A stretch of 64,000 nt of DNA from positions 1,736,001-1,800,000 of the forward strand of contig NZ_CP133020.1 of assembly GCF_030866825.1 (NCBI RefSeq), given 5' to 3'. This DNA comes from Rathayibacter sp. SW19. GTDB taxonomy: Bacteria; Actinomycetota; Actinomycetes; Actinomycetales; Microbacteriaceae. The first letter of the stretch is position 1. Every line of letters starts with the position of its first letter. Position numbers and translations under genes: made by a program. The notes beneath the pieces were generated by a model that saw only the letters and a program-made list of their open reading frames with translations, was not told the DNA's origin and did not search any database. This document shows, in pieces, positions 25,112 through 33,620 of this stretch.

Positions 25112-26113
25112 ATGCAGGACGCAATGACGAAGGATGCCGCCATGACCATGACGGCCGAACAGGCGCAGTGGTTCGCGGAGATCTTCGATCGGCTCGTCGG
25201 CAATGTCGAACAGATTCTGCTTGGCAAGACACACGTCATCCGCCTGTCGTTCACGGCATTGCTGAGCGACGGACACCTCTTGCTGGAAGACGTTCCCGGC
25301 ACCGGCAAGACCTCGCTCGCGCGCGCCATCGCCGAAAGCGTCGGCGGCACGAGCAATCGGGTGCAGTTCACCCCTGACCTGCTGCCTGGCGATATCACCG
25401 GCGTCAACATCTATGATCAGCGCAGCGCCGCGTTCGAGTTTCATCCGGGGCCAGTGTTCGCGAACATCGTGCTGGCCGACGAGATCAACAGGGCCAGTCC
25501 GAAGACCCAGTCTGCATTGCTGGAAGTAATGGAAGAGGGCCAAGTGACCATCGATGGTATCCGGCATCCTGTCGGCGCCCCGTTCATGGTGATCGCCACG
25601 CAGAATCCCATCGAACAGGCGGGCACCTACCGGTTGCCTGAAGCCCAGCTCGATCGCTTTCTGCTCAAGACTTCGATTGGCTATCCAGACCATTCCGCGA
25701 CCGTGCGCATCCTCGAAGGTGCAGACCTGAAAGCGCACGAACGGGTGCTGCACAGCGTTGTACCCGGCGACACTATCGTGACAATGTCCAAACTGGCCCG
25801 CACCGTTTTCGTCGATCCGACTATCAACGACTACGTGTCGAGACTGATCGATGCGAGTCGTACGGCGAGCGAGGTTCGCCTCGGCGGCAGTGTTCGGGCT
25901 GCGCTCGCATTGATCCGGTCTGCGAAAACAGCGGCTGCAGCGGACGGCAGGCACTATGTGGTTCCCGACGACGTCAAAACGCTGGCAGAGCCCGTGCTTG
26001 CCCACCGCCTCGTGCTCGACGCCGAGGCGGAGTTTGACGGTGTCACCACGGAGAGAGTGGTCGGCCAACTCCTGCTGGAGACCCCGCCGCCGAGCGAACG
26101 GAACCCGATGTGA
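25112..26113 (+). CDS. MoxR family AAA+ ATPase
   Basis: A 333-residue chaperone-like ATPase. Walker A is VPGTGKTS (Lys66), Walker B is IVLADEINRASPKTQ, and ATQNP is sensor 1. The C-terminal helical lid follows. MoxR proteins work with DUF58/VWA and transglutaminase-fold membrane proteins, typically in maturation of secreted or membrane complexes, and the two next genes encode exactly these partners. Start at ATG 25112 is preferred because AGGGG lies upstream; in-frame ATGs 4 and 10 codons later are alternatives. It follows the surface-protein stop by one base and overlaps DUF58 by four. Confidence 0.92.
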   Translation: MQDAMTKDAAMTMTAEQAQWFAEIFDRLVGNVEQILLGKTHVIRLSFTALLSDGHLLLEDVPGTGKTSLARAIAESVGGTSNRVQFTPDLLPGDITGVNIYDQRSAAFEFHPGPVFANIVLADEINRASPKTQSALLEVMEEGQVTIDGIRHPVGAPFMVIATQNPIEQAGTYRLPEAQLDRFLLKTSIGYPDHSATVRILEGADLKAHERVLHSVVPGDTIVTMSKLARTVFVDPTINDYVSRLIDASRTASEVRLGGSVRAALALIRSAKTAAAADGRHYVVPDDVKTLAEPVLAHRLVLDAEAEFDGVTTERVVGQLLLETPPPSERNPM

Positions 26114-27453
26114 CGGATACCGGCCCTCGCACAGCTCTCGAGGTGACCAACGCTCGCACGCGGATCGTCGGCACCCGCGACGGCGTACTTGCGGATGCCC
26201 TCGTGGCCGTTGTGCGCCTCGTGCACGCGGCACGGGAGGTCGCCGCTGCGGCCTGGGTGCGCCTGAGCCGAGTCGTGACTCCAATCGGCTGGGCGGTGCT
26301 CCTGGTAGCAATCTGCGCCTTTCTAGCGGGTTATCTGCTCGGTTGGAGCGAGGCAGTTGTGCTCGGCTGGGCGCTGATTGCCGTGCTCGCCTGCGGTGTG
26401 CTCGCGGTGCTCGGCAACAGCACATCGGAGGTTCGCGTTTCGATGCCGACGAGCAGGGTCGTCGTCGGTGAGACCGCCGCCGGCGACGTCATGGTTCGCA
26501 ATCGCTCACACCGGCGAATGCGCAGTGGCAGCATCGAGTTGCCGGTGGGTCTCGGCCTCGCCGAATTCGCCATCCCGGCTTTGCCGCGCGACGGAACGTT
26601 CAGCGAAGTTTTCCTGGTGCCGACGGTGCGCCGCGGCATTGTTCAGATCGGCCCTTTGCGCAGCGCTCGAGGGGACTCGTTCGGCCTGGTGCGACGCGAA
26701 ATCGTATGGGAGAGCACCGCCACGTTATTCGTGCACCCCCGCACGATCGCGATTCCAAGCATGAGCACGGGATTCGTTCGCGACCTCGAAGGGAATCCGA
26801 CCAGGGACCTGACAGCAGACGATATCGCCTTCCACGCATTGCGCGAGTACGCACCGGGCGATGAACCACGCACCATCCACTGGAGGAGCTCGGCGAAGAC
26901 TGGCAGTTTGATGGTGCGCCAGTTCGAGGAGACACGGCGCAGCCATCTGATGGTCGCACTGAGCCTTGCAACGGCGGACTACGCGGACGATGACGAGTTC
27001 GAGCTCGCTGTCAGCGTGGCCGGATCGCTTGGCGTTCGAGCTGTGAGGGATGGGAGAACGGTTTCTGTCGTATCGAGTGAGCGCACCCCCGATTTCGCAA
27101 AGCACGTCGTGGTTGCGATGCGCCGGTTCAGCACAGTCAGCCCCACGCGCTTGCTCGATGACCTCTCCGGAATCGAATTGGCCGGCGCGCAGCTTCGGCT
27201 TCCCGAGCTGGCGCGGGTCGCCGCGGACAGCGCCGCCGGCGTATCCGTTGCATTCATGGTCTGCGGTTCCGCGTGCGGGCCGGCTCAGCTGCGCAACGCA
27301 TCCGCTCATTTCCCGGTCGGTGTCGAGGTGGTGGCGGTCGTCTGCGACCCCGGCGGGGTGCCGAGCTTCAGGCGCGTCGGCGAACTGAGCGTGTTGAGCG
27401 TCGGCTACCTGGAGGATCTGCAGAAGAGCCTCGCGCGATCGAGGGCAGCGTGA
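26110..27453 (+). CDS. DUF58 domain membrane protein
   Basis: A 447-residue protein with two membrane helices (about residues 57-97) followed by a beta-rich region and the DUF58 core. The hallmark REYAPGDEPRTIHWRSSAK near residue 245 is intact. DUF58 proteins have a VWA-like fold and pair with MoxR ATPases. The gene overlaps both neighbours by four bases, implying tight co-expression with the ATPase and the transglutaminase-fold protein. Role is inferred from family and operon; no substrate is known. Confidence 0.9.
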   Translation: MTDTGPRTALEVTNARTRIVGTRDGVLADALVAVVRLVHAAREVAAAAWVRLSRVVTPIGWAVLLVAICAFLAGYLLGWSEAVVLGWALIAVLACGVLAVLGNSTSEVRVSMPTSRVVVGETAAGDVMVRNRSHRRMRSGSIELPVGLGLAEFAIPALPRDGTFSEVFLVPTVRRGIVQIGPLRSARGDSFGLVRREIVWESTATLFVHPRTIAIPSMSTGFVRDLEGNPTRDLTADDIAFHALREYAPGDEPRTIHWRSSAKTGSLMVRQFEETRRSHLMVALSLATADYADDDEFELAVSVAGSLGVRAVRDGRTVSVVSSERTPDFAKHVVVAMRRFSTVSPTRLLDDLSGIELAGAQLRLPELARVAADSAAGVSVAFMVCGSACGPAQLRNASAHFPVGVEVVAVVCDPGGVPSFRRVGELSVLSVGYLEDLQKSLARSRAA

Positions 27454-29798
27454 GTAATCGCACCCGGTCGACGACACGGATGCCGACGACACGAATGTCA
27501 ACGACACGTATGCTGACGACGACGCTGTTCGCGGCAGTCGCGGTGGCGTGCGCCTCCTTGACGCTGTGGCCCACCTACCACAGTGTGGAGTTCGTCATCA
27601 TGGCCGCAACAACAATCGTGATCGGTTGTTGCATTGCCATGGGCGGCGCAATCTTTCGCTGGTCCAGCGCCATCGTCGCCACGCTGACGATCTGCGCCTA
27701 TCTGGTCTTCGGGGTCGCCCTTGCGGTGCCCGGCGAGGCGATCGCAGGAGTATTGCCCTCCGGCCAGGGAGTGCTCGATCTGGTCGCAGGCGCTGCGCTC
27801 GGCTGGAAGCAGCTCGTGACCATCTCAACCCCGGTCGGAGCGTATCAGGCGCTCCTCGTGCCGGCCTTTCTGCTGATCCTGTTGACCAGTGTGGTGGCTG
27901 TGACGGTCGCGCTGCGAGCACGCCGCGGCGAGTGGGCGCTGATCGCGCCTGTCCTGCTGTTCGCGATCGGAATTGTGCTCGGCCCGCAGAGCGTCGACAC
28001 GGGAGTCGTCGCATCCTTGGCGCTCACTGTCGTCTTGCTGCTGTGGTTGGCCCGGTTTAGGCGTATCCGTCGCTCCGCGGCGATGCGCGCCCTGCGTGAG
28101 AAGTCCTCTGAGCCGCGACGATTGTCAGATGGTGCACGAGCCGGCGCCCGTTCTATTGCGGCCGCCGGGCTCGTCGTTGTGCTTGCGGGCGGAGTCGGCG
28201 CTGCGGCCGCGATTCTCGTACCGCCGGCAGGTCAGCGCGACGTCGCCCGGAATGCACTCGCCCAACCGTTCGACCCGCGCGACTATCCGAGCCCGCTGAC
28301 CGGGTTCCGGTCCTACCTGGAGCCTGCCCAGGTGGAGCGCCCGATGCTCACGGTTTCCGGACTGGACGGAGAACGGCGCATCCGTATCGCGACGATGGAC
28401 ACCTACGACGGCGTGGTCTACGCCGTGGGGTCAGCCGGCACGGCCAGCGCATCCGGCACGTTTGCGAGGGTGCCCGGCCAGCTGAGCCAACCGACCGCAT
28501 CCGGTTCTGAACGAACGCTGCAAATCACCGTCGACGACTATCGTGGGGTGTGGCTGCCGGGAACCGGCATCGTGCACGACGTGCGCTTCGCCGGACCAGA
28601 TGCGCAGCGGTTGCAGAATTCCGTGTACTTCAACAGTGTGACAGGCACGGTTGCGGTTGCGGGCGGAGTGCGGGCCGATGATCAGTACCGGTTGCAAACC
28701 TCAATCGCACCGGTGCGCTCGATCGCGCAATTGGCCACGCAGACACCGGGGAACGCCAACCTGCCGAAGCTCGGTGTCGTGCCAGACGGGATAGACCAGG
28801 CCGTGCAGTTGAGTGCGGGGGCCGATCAGGCGCCCGGTGCAAAGCTGACGGCGGCCCTCACTCATTTGGTGAACGCAGGTTACATCAGTCACGGCATCGG
28901 CCCGGCCGAGCCGGTGAGCAGGTCCGGACACGGTGCTGATCGGATCACGCAACTTTTGACCGACGTGCCGATGGTCGGTGATCAGGAACAGTACGCCGTC
29001 ACCGCGGCACTGATGGCCCGCCAGCTGGGCTTCCCCGCGCGTGTCGTCTTCGGCTTCCTCGTTCCGGGCGGCACGTCGACGTCGTCGCCCGTTACGTTGA
29101 CCGGGGCCGACGTGTCCGCATGGATCGAAGTGCAGACGAGCCAAAGCGGATGGGTCACGGTCGACCCGAATCCGGCGGTGCGCCCGATCCCTGCCAAACA
29201 GCCGCAGGATCCGAAACAGATCTCGCGCCCGCAGTCGGTCGTTCCGCCGCCTCAGGACACCCTGGATCGTCCGGCCCCCCCATCGCAACCCTCCCGTGTC
29301 GCGCCGGACAACAGCCCCACCCCGAACGCGCTGCTGAGCGCGCTGCTCTTCGTCGCGCAGATCGCGGGCTGGAGCATTCTGGGCATCGCGATTGTGCTCG
29401 CACCGTTTGCCGCGGTGCTCGTCGCGAAGGGGCGACGTCGACATCGCCGAAAGAATGCCGAGACGTCGGCGCGGCGTATCACCGGCGGTTGGCGAGAATT
29501 CGCCGACAGCGCGATCGATCACGGCTACCGCCCGCCGTCTTCTGCCACTAGGAGCGAGGTCGCGCATACCGTCGGCGGCGTGCGCCCCCTGGTGTTGGCA
29601 ACAGTCGCCGATCGTGCAGTTTTCGCGCCCGATGAGCCGTCACAGGAGGAGGCCGAGCGTGTCTGGCGCGCCGTCGACGAATTGCGGGCATCGCTCGACA
29701 AGGACAAGACACGATGGCAACGTATTCGTGCTGCGGTGTCTTTGGCTTCGTTCGGTGGGTACCGTGGAGGAGATACGAAGGGGGATGTGAGCCGATGA
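27450..29798 (+). CDS. TgpA-like membrane protein with catalytically dead transglutaminase domain
   Basis: A 782-residue protein with several membrane helices in the first 230 residues, an extracellular transglutaminase-like domain (about 440-580), a Pro-rich linker, one more membrane helix (about 630-655) and a cytoplasmic tail. The fold is recognisable from AALMARQLGFPARVVFGF and WVTVDPNP, but the catalytic Cys is Gln512 (GDQEQYA) and the catalytic His is Ser556 (DVSAWIEV); only Asp572 remains. Cross-linking or protease chemistry is therefore not expected, and a binding or scaffold role is likely. GTG 27450 is chosen for its GTGA overlap with DUF58. Confidence 0.85.
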   Translation: MSNRTRSTTRMPTTRMSTTRMLTTTLFAAVAVACASLTLWPTYHSVEFVIMAATTIVIGCCIAMGGAIFRWSSAIVATLTICAYLVFGVALAVPGEAIAGVLPSGQGVLDLVAGAALGWKQLVTISTPVGAYQALLVPAFLLILLTSVVAVTVALRARRGEWALIAPVLLFAIGIVLGPQSVDTGVVASLALTVVLLLWLARFRRIRRSAAMRALREKSSEPRRLSDGARAGARSIAAAGLVVVLAGGVGAAAAILVPPAGQRDVARNALAQPFDPRDYPSPLTGFRSYLEPAQVERPMLTVSGLDGERRIRIATMDTYDGVVYAVGSAGTASASGTFARVPGQLSQPTASGSERTLQITVDDYRGVWLPGTGIVHDVRFAGPDAQRLQNSVYFNSVTGTVAVAGGVRADDQYRLQTSIAPVRSIAQLATQTPGNANLPKLGVVPDGIDQAVQLSAGADQAPGAKLTAALTHLVNAGYISHGIGPAEPVSRSGHGADRITQLLTDVPMVGDQEQYAVTAALMARQLGFPARVVFGFLVPGGTSTSSPVTLTGADVSAWIEVQTSQSGWVTVDPNPAVRPIPAKQPQDPKQISRPQSVVPPPQDTLDRPAPPSQPSRVAPDNSPTPNALLSALLFVAQIAGWSILGIAIVLAPFAAVLVAKGRRRHRRKNAETSARRITGGWREFADSAIDHGYRPPSSATRSEVAHTVGGVRPLVLATVADRAVFAPDEPSQEEAERVWRAVDELRASLDKDKTRWQRIRAAVSLASFGGYRGGDTKGDVSR

Positions 29799-30451
29799 AC
29801 TGCCGAGTGTGTGGCAGCGAGCTGCCCGAAGGCGCGTTGTTCTGCGGGGAATGCGGCAGTTCGGTGACCGCCACACCGCTGCGTCGCAGTGCAGCGGAAG
29901 ACCCGCGCCCTTCGGACACGACGATTATCGAACCGCTACCGGGCCCGACCGTGTCGGGGCCTCGCCCGAACGTTCGTTCCATTTCGATACCAACGCCTAT
30001 CCCGACGCCTTCCGCGGTGGAACTGCCGGAGCCGGTCGGCTTCGTTGCGTCGGGTGTCGCCGGTCAGGGTGCCACCCGCGAGCCGGCCGATGCGACCGCG
30101 TCGCCGAAGAAATCGGATGCAGCGCCGGTCGCATTCACGCTCAACGCGAGCACGGGCGAGCGGATCGTCGTCACGGGCGCTGGCCTTCTCGGGCGTCGTC
30201 CGATGCCGCAGCCGGGGGAGAGCTTCGCGCAGTTGGTTTCGATCGCCGACACCGAACGATCGGTGTCGAAGACGCACCTTGAGTTCGGGATCGACACAGA
30301 AGAACTGTGGGTGTGTGACCGCTATTCCGCGAATGGGACGGTGATCCGGCTGCCGGGCCGTGCTCCGCGGATGTGCGAACCAGGCCGTCGCTATCGGGTA
30401 GCGCGCGGTGCCCGAGTCGAAATCGGCGACCAGTACCTCGACGTCGTCTGA
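29795..30451 (+). CDS. Zinc-ribbon and FHA domain protein
   Basis: A 218-residue protein. Cys3, Cys6, Cys17 and Cys20 (CRVC and CGEC) form a zinc ribbon. A disordered Pro/Ala/Ser/Thr-rich linker covers about residues 25-105, and the rest is an FHA phosphothreonine-binding domain: LLGRRPMPQPGE, RSVSKTHLEFGI with the key Ser and His, and SANGTVIRLPG. The linker carries many Thr residues and could itself be a kinase target. The ATG overlaps the preceding stop by four bases, with GGGGG upstream. It probably reads phosphorylation set by the kinase of this block. Confidence 0.9.
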   Translation: MNCRVCGSELPEGALFCGECGSSVTATPLRRSAAEDPRPSDTTIIEPLPGPTVSGPRPNVRSISIPTPIPTPSAVELPEPVGFVASGVAGQGATREPADATASPKKSDAAPVAFTLNASTGERIVVTGAGLLGRRPMPQPGESFAQLVSIADTERSVSKTHLEFGIDTEELWVCDRYSANGTVIRLPGRAPRMCEPGRRYRVARGARVEIGDQYLDVV

Positions 30452-30606
30452 CGTCTCGGGCCGGCGCTCTTCCCCGGGTGCGCCACGATTGCGCTTTGGC
30501 TGCCCTCAAAACAGTTCCGGTGGCTGTCCTCAACAGGCGCCGGATTTCGCCTGTTTCCACCGAAATACCTCGGCCACCGCGGGCGAGCCGCGCACTGTGA
30601 TGGGCT

Positions 30607-33600
30607 GTGCCCGTGGATGCTGTGATAACACCCGAACTCGATGACCGTCCGCTTGCTTTGCCGACGAGCGTGTCGCAGCAGTCACCGCCGCCGTTCCCGT
30701 TTGCGGCGAGCGTCGCGCCGCTTGTGGCATCGGGTTTGATTTGGGCGATCACGCAGTCGCCGTTCGCGCTGGTGTTCGCGGCGCTCAGCCCCGTGATCGC
30801 CGTCGCGTCCGTCGTCGACGGCCGCTGGCATGCCCGCACCGCGCGGCGACGCGCCAACGCCGCTCGCAAGCTGGCGCGAACCAGACTGGAGATCGAGGTG
30901 GGCGAACGTCACGAGCGCGAGCGGGCCGCGCGATTCGCCCTAACGCCCACCGCGCGCGACGTGATGCTGACGACGGCCAGAATTGGTCGTTGGAGCGCCG
31001 ATATCGACAGGTTCGCCTGCGTGACGATCGGAACCGGGCAGGTGCACAGTGCGGTTCGGTTGAACGGGGAGCCGTGCACAGACGAGGACGAGGCGTTGTT
31101 GGCGAAGGCGGCGAGCCTCGACAACGCACCGATCGTCGCCGATGCAACACTCGGGATCGGTCTGATCGGATCGCCGACTCTCATCCGTGCCGTCGCCCGC
31201 GGCTATCTCCTTCAGCTTGCTCACACATTCTCGCCGCGCGTCGCGCGTATCGCGCAGCTCCCGGCAACGGGTTGGGAGTGGGCGGCGGAACTACCGCACT
31301 GCACAGCTGCGGGTGACGATGTCGGCGCACGAATATTCGTCCAGTCCTCAACGGAGAACTCCGCGCCGGTTGGCCGCGGATCCGATGCGATCATCATGCT
31401 GGCCGCATCACTCGACGAGTTGCCGACACCGTGCGCCGTCATCATCGAGGTCACAGGGCCGTGTTCGGTTCGCATCCTGCGGCACCCGGACGAGCTCGCA
31501 TCGGATGCCGCCGTTCCGGAGTTGATCACAGAGGCGCAGGCAGCCGCATACGCACGCCGGCTCGCGGAACACGCTGCAGCCGCCGGTGTGCTCCGGGAGC
31601 GGCAGCAGTTGCCCGCCACCGTGGATTTCGGCACGTTGGAGCGAGGGCCGATCAAGGATAGCGGCGCTTCGCTGGCCGTCGTCGTCGGGTGCGGCCGTGA
31701 CGGTCCATTGAGTCTGGATCTCGTCACAGACGGCCCCCACGCAGTGGTCGGTGGAACAACCGGCAGTGGCAAAAGTGAATTTCTCACCACCTGGGTCGCA
31801 GCCATGGCGGCACAGTACTCTCCGCAGACCGTTGGCTTTCTCCTCGTCGATTTCAAAGGCGGCAGCGCATTCACCGCGCTGACGCCCCTGCCGCACTGCG
31901 TCGGATTGATCACTGACCTCGGGCACGGTGAGGCCGAGCGGGCGTTGAAGAGCCTGCAAGCCGAACTGCAGCACCGAGAGCGCGTCCTCGCGCGATTGGG
32001 TGCCCGGGACATCGCGGAAGCCGCGGGGACGCTCAGCAGACTGGTGATCGTTGTGGATGAGTTCGCCGCGATGCTCGAGGCATTCCCCGAATTGCACGGT
32101 CTCTTCGTCGACATTGCCGCGCGGGGCCGTTCGCTGGGGGTGCACACGATCCTCTGTACGCAGCGACCGGCGGGCGTCGTGCGCGATGCTCTCCTGGCGA
32201 ACTGTGCGCTACGGGTCTCGCTCCGTGTGAACAACGGTGTCGACAGCGTCGCCGTCGTCGGTACGGATGCCGCGTCACGGCTGTCAGCCGGGCAACCGGG
32301 GCGTTGTATCGTCGCCAGAGACGGCGTGAGCGAGCAGGCGCAGGTTGCGCGCGCATCCGCTGACGACATCGCTCAAATCGTGCGCGCGAGCCCGCACAGC
32401 GAATTGAGTCCTCTTCGGCGGCCGTGGCTCGACCCGCTGCCCAGCGTGATTCTGCTGGAAACGCTGGAGCCCGCGGCCGCGGGTTCCGTCGTCCTCGGTG
32501 TGGAGGATGTGCCGCCCGAGCAGCGGCAGTCCGCGGTCGAGACGAAACTGGCCGGCAGTCACCTGCTGGTCTCCGGGGTGAACGGGGCGGGAAAAAGCAC
32601 GCTGATGCGCTCGATTGCCCAGCAGTGGCGGGGTGTGGTACGCACGACGTGTGACAGCGCGGAAGCGCTCTGGGATGCGCTCGAATGGGCGGACGACTGG
32701 TGTGCGACACACGGCCGTACAACCGCATCCGGGGAGCCGGTTCAACCGGATCAGACGGCCGTTCTGCTAATCGATGATCTCGACGCGCTACTCGGTCGAA
32801 TGCCCCAGGAGTATCAGGATCTGGCGCTGGATCACCTCGTGCGGATTCTTCGAGACGGTACCGGCGCCGGAATCAGCGTCGTCGCGAGTGTCCAAATGGT
32901 CACAGCGGCGTTGCGTGCGGCCGCAGCGCTGTTTCCCGGCACCGTACTGCTGAGGCAGCCCAGCAGACAAGATCACGTGTTAGCAGGGGCGCCGGCCGCG
33001 CTCTATAACGAAGGCGCAGGGCCGGGATCGGGCGTGTGGAGAAGCAATCGCATCCAGCTTGCACAACCGGCCGCTGCCGCTGTGCAGCACAGCCCACGCG
33101 GGCGCAGGGCCGCTCCGGATGATGTGAACCGCGCCGCGCAACCGCCTGCACTGCGGTGGGCGGACGGCACGACGATCCTGGTTACGCGCTCACCTGCGAC
33201 ACGCGTTCGGTCACTGCGTGCCGATGCCACCGCTCCTGGCGGCGCGATAGTAGACGTCGGTGCCGTCGGTGCCGGTGCTCTGGACGGCTCTGTTCTCGAT
33301 GGCGCAGTTCTCGACGGCCCTGTTCTCGATGGCGCAGTGGCGGGCTCGAGCACCGTGCGCGTTTCAGACGGCTCGCAAGCGGCGCAGGCGACCATTCTTG
33401 TTGGCAGCGTGGACGCTTGGCAGGCGCGTTGGGGCTTATTCGCCGCGCTGCGCGCCGATTGCGCGGTCGTGTTCGACGGCTGCGACGTCGCGCAACTACG
33501 GTCGCTGATGCAGACCCGCGAGATACCGCCCTTGATCGCCGGACCCGGCCGCGTGTGGATCTGTGCTCCGGACGGCACAATGCGTCGTGCGCGCTGGGCA

Positions 33601-33615
33601 CACGACGCATCGTGA
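30607..33615 (+). CDS. FtsK/SpoIIIE ATPase, EccC/EssC-like (type VII secretion-related)
   Basis: A 1,002-residue ATPase with two N-terminal membrane helices (about 32-67) and a basic linker. ATPase domain 1 has GTTGSGKS (Lys389), LLVDFKGGSAF and VVDEF (Asp484-Glu485), followed by GVHTILCTQRP: these match EccC/EssC of type VII secretion rather than chromosome-partitioning FtsK. ATPase domain 2 has GVNGAGKST (Lys663) and LLIDD (Asp723-Asp724; the catalytic Glu position is Asp), as in degenerate later EccC domains. EccC usually has three domains; here there are two. A short Leu-Asp-Gly repeat lies near residues 890-910. No WXG100 substrate gene is nearby. Confidence 0.85.
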   Translation: MPVDAVITPELDDRPLALPTSVSQQSPPPFPFAASVAPLVASGLIWAITQSPFALVFAALSPVIAVASVVDGRWHARTARRRANAARKLARTRLEIEVGERHERERAARFALTPTARDVMLTTARIGRWSADIDRFACVTIGTGQVHSAVRLNGEPCTDEDEALLAKAASLDNAPIVADATLGIGLIGSPTLIRAVARGYLLQLAHTFSPRVARIAQLPATGWEWAAELPHCTAAGDDVGARIFVQSSTENSAPVGRGSDAIIMLAASLDELPTPCAVIIEVTGPCSVRILRHPDELASDAAVPELITEAQAAAYARRLAEHAAAAGVLRERQQLPATVDFGTLERGPIKDSGASLAVVVGCGRDGPLSLDLVTDGPHAVVGGTTGSGKSEFLTTWVAAMAAQYSPQTVGFLLVDFKGGSAFTALTPLPHCVGLITDLGHGEAERALKSLQAELQHRERVLARLGARDIAEAAGTLSRLVIVVDEFAAMLEAFPELHGLFVDIAARGRSLGVHTILCTQRPAGVVRDALLANCALRVSLRVNNGVDSVAVVGTDAASRLSAGQPGRCIVARDGVSEQAQVARASADDIAQIVRASPHSELSPLRRPWLDPLPSVILLETLEPAAAGSVVLGVEDVPPEQRQSAVETKLAGSHLLVSGVNGAGKSTLMRSIAQQWRGVVRTTCDSAEALWDALEWADDWCATHGRTTASGEPVQPDQTAVLLIDDLDALLGRMPQEYQDLALDHLVRILRDGTGAGISVVASVQMVTAALRAAAALFPGTVLLRQPSRQDHVLAGAPAALYNEGAGPGSGVWRSNRIQLAQPAAAAVQHSPRGRRAAPDDVNRAAQPPALRWADGTTILVTRSPATRVRSLRADATAPGGAIVDVGAVGAGALDGSVLDGAVLDGPVLDGAVAGSSTVRVSDGSQAAQATILVGSVDAWQARWGLFAALRADCAVVFDGCDVAQLRSLMQTREIPPLIAGPGRVWICAPDGTMRRARWAHDAS
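33277..33336 (+). repeat. Four-copy 15-base tandem repeat inside the EccC-like gene
   Basis: Four 15-base units (for example GTTCTCGATGGCGCA twice, identical) encode a repeated five-residue motif of the type VLDGA in the C-terminal part of the ATPase. The period is a multiple of three, so copy change keeps frame. Confidence 0.8.
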
Positions 33616-33620
33616 CAAGC

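Noticed and set aside
24962..26425. 487-codon minus-strand frame opposite MoxR
   Set aside because: The plus strand encodes MoxR and the DUF58 start with intact motifs; the minus frame is a high-G+C shadow.
33616..33620. Terminator between the EccC-like gene and ald
   Set aside because: Only five bases separate the two stops and no hairpin with a T-tract is visible.
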